This document shows, piece after piece, positions 63,047 through 64,000 of a stretch of 64,000 nucleotides of DNA. This DNA comes from Trachythela sp. YZ-2020. Lineage: Eukaryota; Cnidaria; Anthozoa; Malacalcyonacea; Clavulariidae. The position numbers and the translations under genes are program-made. The stretch is from assembly GCA_016169945.1 (NCBI GenBank), contig JADLSH010000369.1, positions 5,970,001-6,034,000 on the forward strand, given 5' to 3'. Position 1 is the first letter of the stretch; each line of letters starts with the position of its first letter. The notes beneath the pieces are model-generated. The model worked only from the letters and a program-made list of their open reading frames with translations, did not search any database and was not told the origin of the DNA.

Positions 63047-63162
63047 CATCGACCTCACATCGACCTCACATCGACCTCACATCGACCCTACATCGACCTC
63101 ACATCGACCTCACATCGACCCTACATCGACCTCACATCGACCTCACATCGACCTCACATCGA
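63047..63162. repeat. 11-bp CACATCGACCT tandem repeat
   Basis: About eleven units of CACATCGACCT (some CTACATCGACC) in the divergent intergenic region of the Polinton-like element. Confidence 0.95.
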
Positions 63163-63239
63163 AAAAAAATAAAAATTAAATAAATGTTTTGAAACACTTT
63201 ATTCTCGGTCATTTATGGTTGAACTTTCAAAGTGTCAAC

Positions 63240-64000
63240 ATGCCCTATAAGCACAAAAGAGACTGTCCTTTCTGTAACAAGCCTGGTCTTCGATATATAT
63301 ATAAGTGATCATTTGCGTCAAGTACATAACTTATACGGAGATGAAAGGAAAAAGTGGTTAGGAAGGGCGCGGTTCTCAAAATCGCATAACCACAACTCAA
63401 GTTTACTACCTACACGACCGGCACATATACTAAAAGAAATAAGATGTGTTCGAAAGAAAACAAGTTCTATACTAAAACCAACAAAAACCGTAGCGAAAGC
63501 AACAGCATCTTTAACCACCAAGCCCTATCCGGAATTCAACTTACGTCATAAATTTTCGCTATTAGTCGTGGGTCCGAGTCAAAGTGGAAAAACGTATTTT
63601 GTCCAACAAATTTTGGAGCAAAATCGTATCGTGTATGAAGAGCAAAAAGGTATTCGCATTTTTTGGTACTACAACCAGTGGCAAGAATGTTATGACGTCT
63701 TGAAAAAGTCTCTCGGAAAAAGCATCCGGTTTGAGAGAAGTGTGCCCGAACTGTCCGAGAACATGAGCGAGATTGATACGCGGTACAACAACATCATCAT
63801 CCTGGACGATTTGATGGCTGAAGCGACAGACAGTCCTGTGGTATCTCGATTGTTTACCCAAGGCCGCCATCGAAACGCGAGCGTTATCTTATTGCTGCAA
63901 AACATGTTTCCAAAGGGGAAATATAATACGGATATCAGCCGAAATGCCCAATATCTGGCTCTCTTCCGAAGTCCAAGCGATAGGAAACAAATTGGTATTG
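63240..64000 (+). pseudogene. A32-like packaging ATPase, frame-broken and cut by the window end
   Basis: FtsK/HerA-type NTPase of virus-like elements that powers DNA packaging. Walker A GPSQSGKT lies at 63571-63594 and Walker B IIILDDL at 63793-63813. A zinc-finger-like start (CPFC near the N-terminus, with the His pair beyond the break) precedes the ATPase core. The frame from the ATG at 63240 shifts within an AT run at about 63293-63303. All later sequence reads open in the second frame to the window end. Either the copy is decayed or the AT run is miscalled. The family is typical of Polintons/Mavericks. Confidence 0.8.

Overview
The window looks like nuclear DNA of an animal, most likely a cnidarian. 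It is AT-rich, its coding sequence lies in short exons with GT-AG introns, and its introns are packed with hairpin MITEs, a tRNA-derived SINE, LINE scraps and hAT-like elements. No bacterial operon layout is present. The phylum is inferred from repeat and gene style, not from a marker gene.

Host gene (about 216 to at least 60310, + strand). One large mosaic gene runs through most of the window. It encodes a signal peptide, then two YWTD/LDLR class B-like beta-propeller-like modules, each made of two exons (1551-1941 plus 2981-3354; 14545-14863 plus 15159-15529). Eighteen intact calcium-binding-type EGF exons follow, each 117-132 bp with phase 1 introns on both sides. Several exon groups arose by local duplication: E1-E2 to E3-E4, E9-E10-E11 to E12-E13-E14, and a partial copy of E18. 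Decayed or truncated EGF exons are left at 20617, 24812, 55985 and 57941. The product should be a secreted or surface adhesion or receptor-like protein.

Giant intron (23602-54072). Between E14 and E15 lies about 30 kb of nested mobile DNA arranged as concentric inverted repeats, with arms at about 25032/53754, 26262/50390 and 27397/49027. At the core is a 15,038 bp element (29738-44775) with almost identical 1.9 kb terminal inverted repeats. Its ends are AG...CT and its flanking 6-mers AACGTC/ACCGTC look like a target-site duplication. It is compact and virus-like: intronless ORFs on both strands, three genes carried twice inside the TIRs, a 1169-residue putative replication protein, zinc-finger, NUMOD1-like and SAP-like DNA-binding proteins, coiled-coil proteins, a basic repeat protein and a putative membrane protein. 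Hairpins sit at most gene 3' ends, 32-bp iterons lie in a divergent promoter region, and GC-rich tracts recur in 5' regions. I see no DNA polymerase, integrase, transposase, capsid protein or packaging ATPase. This is the best candidate for an undescribed system in the window.

Right edge (about 61.4-64.0 kb). This is part of a different, Polinton/Maverick-like element: a C2H2 zinc-finger acidic protein on the - strand, short tandem repeats, and a divergent A32-like packaging ATPase gene with an early frame break that runs off the window.
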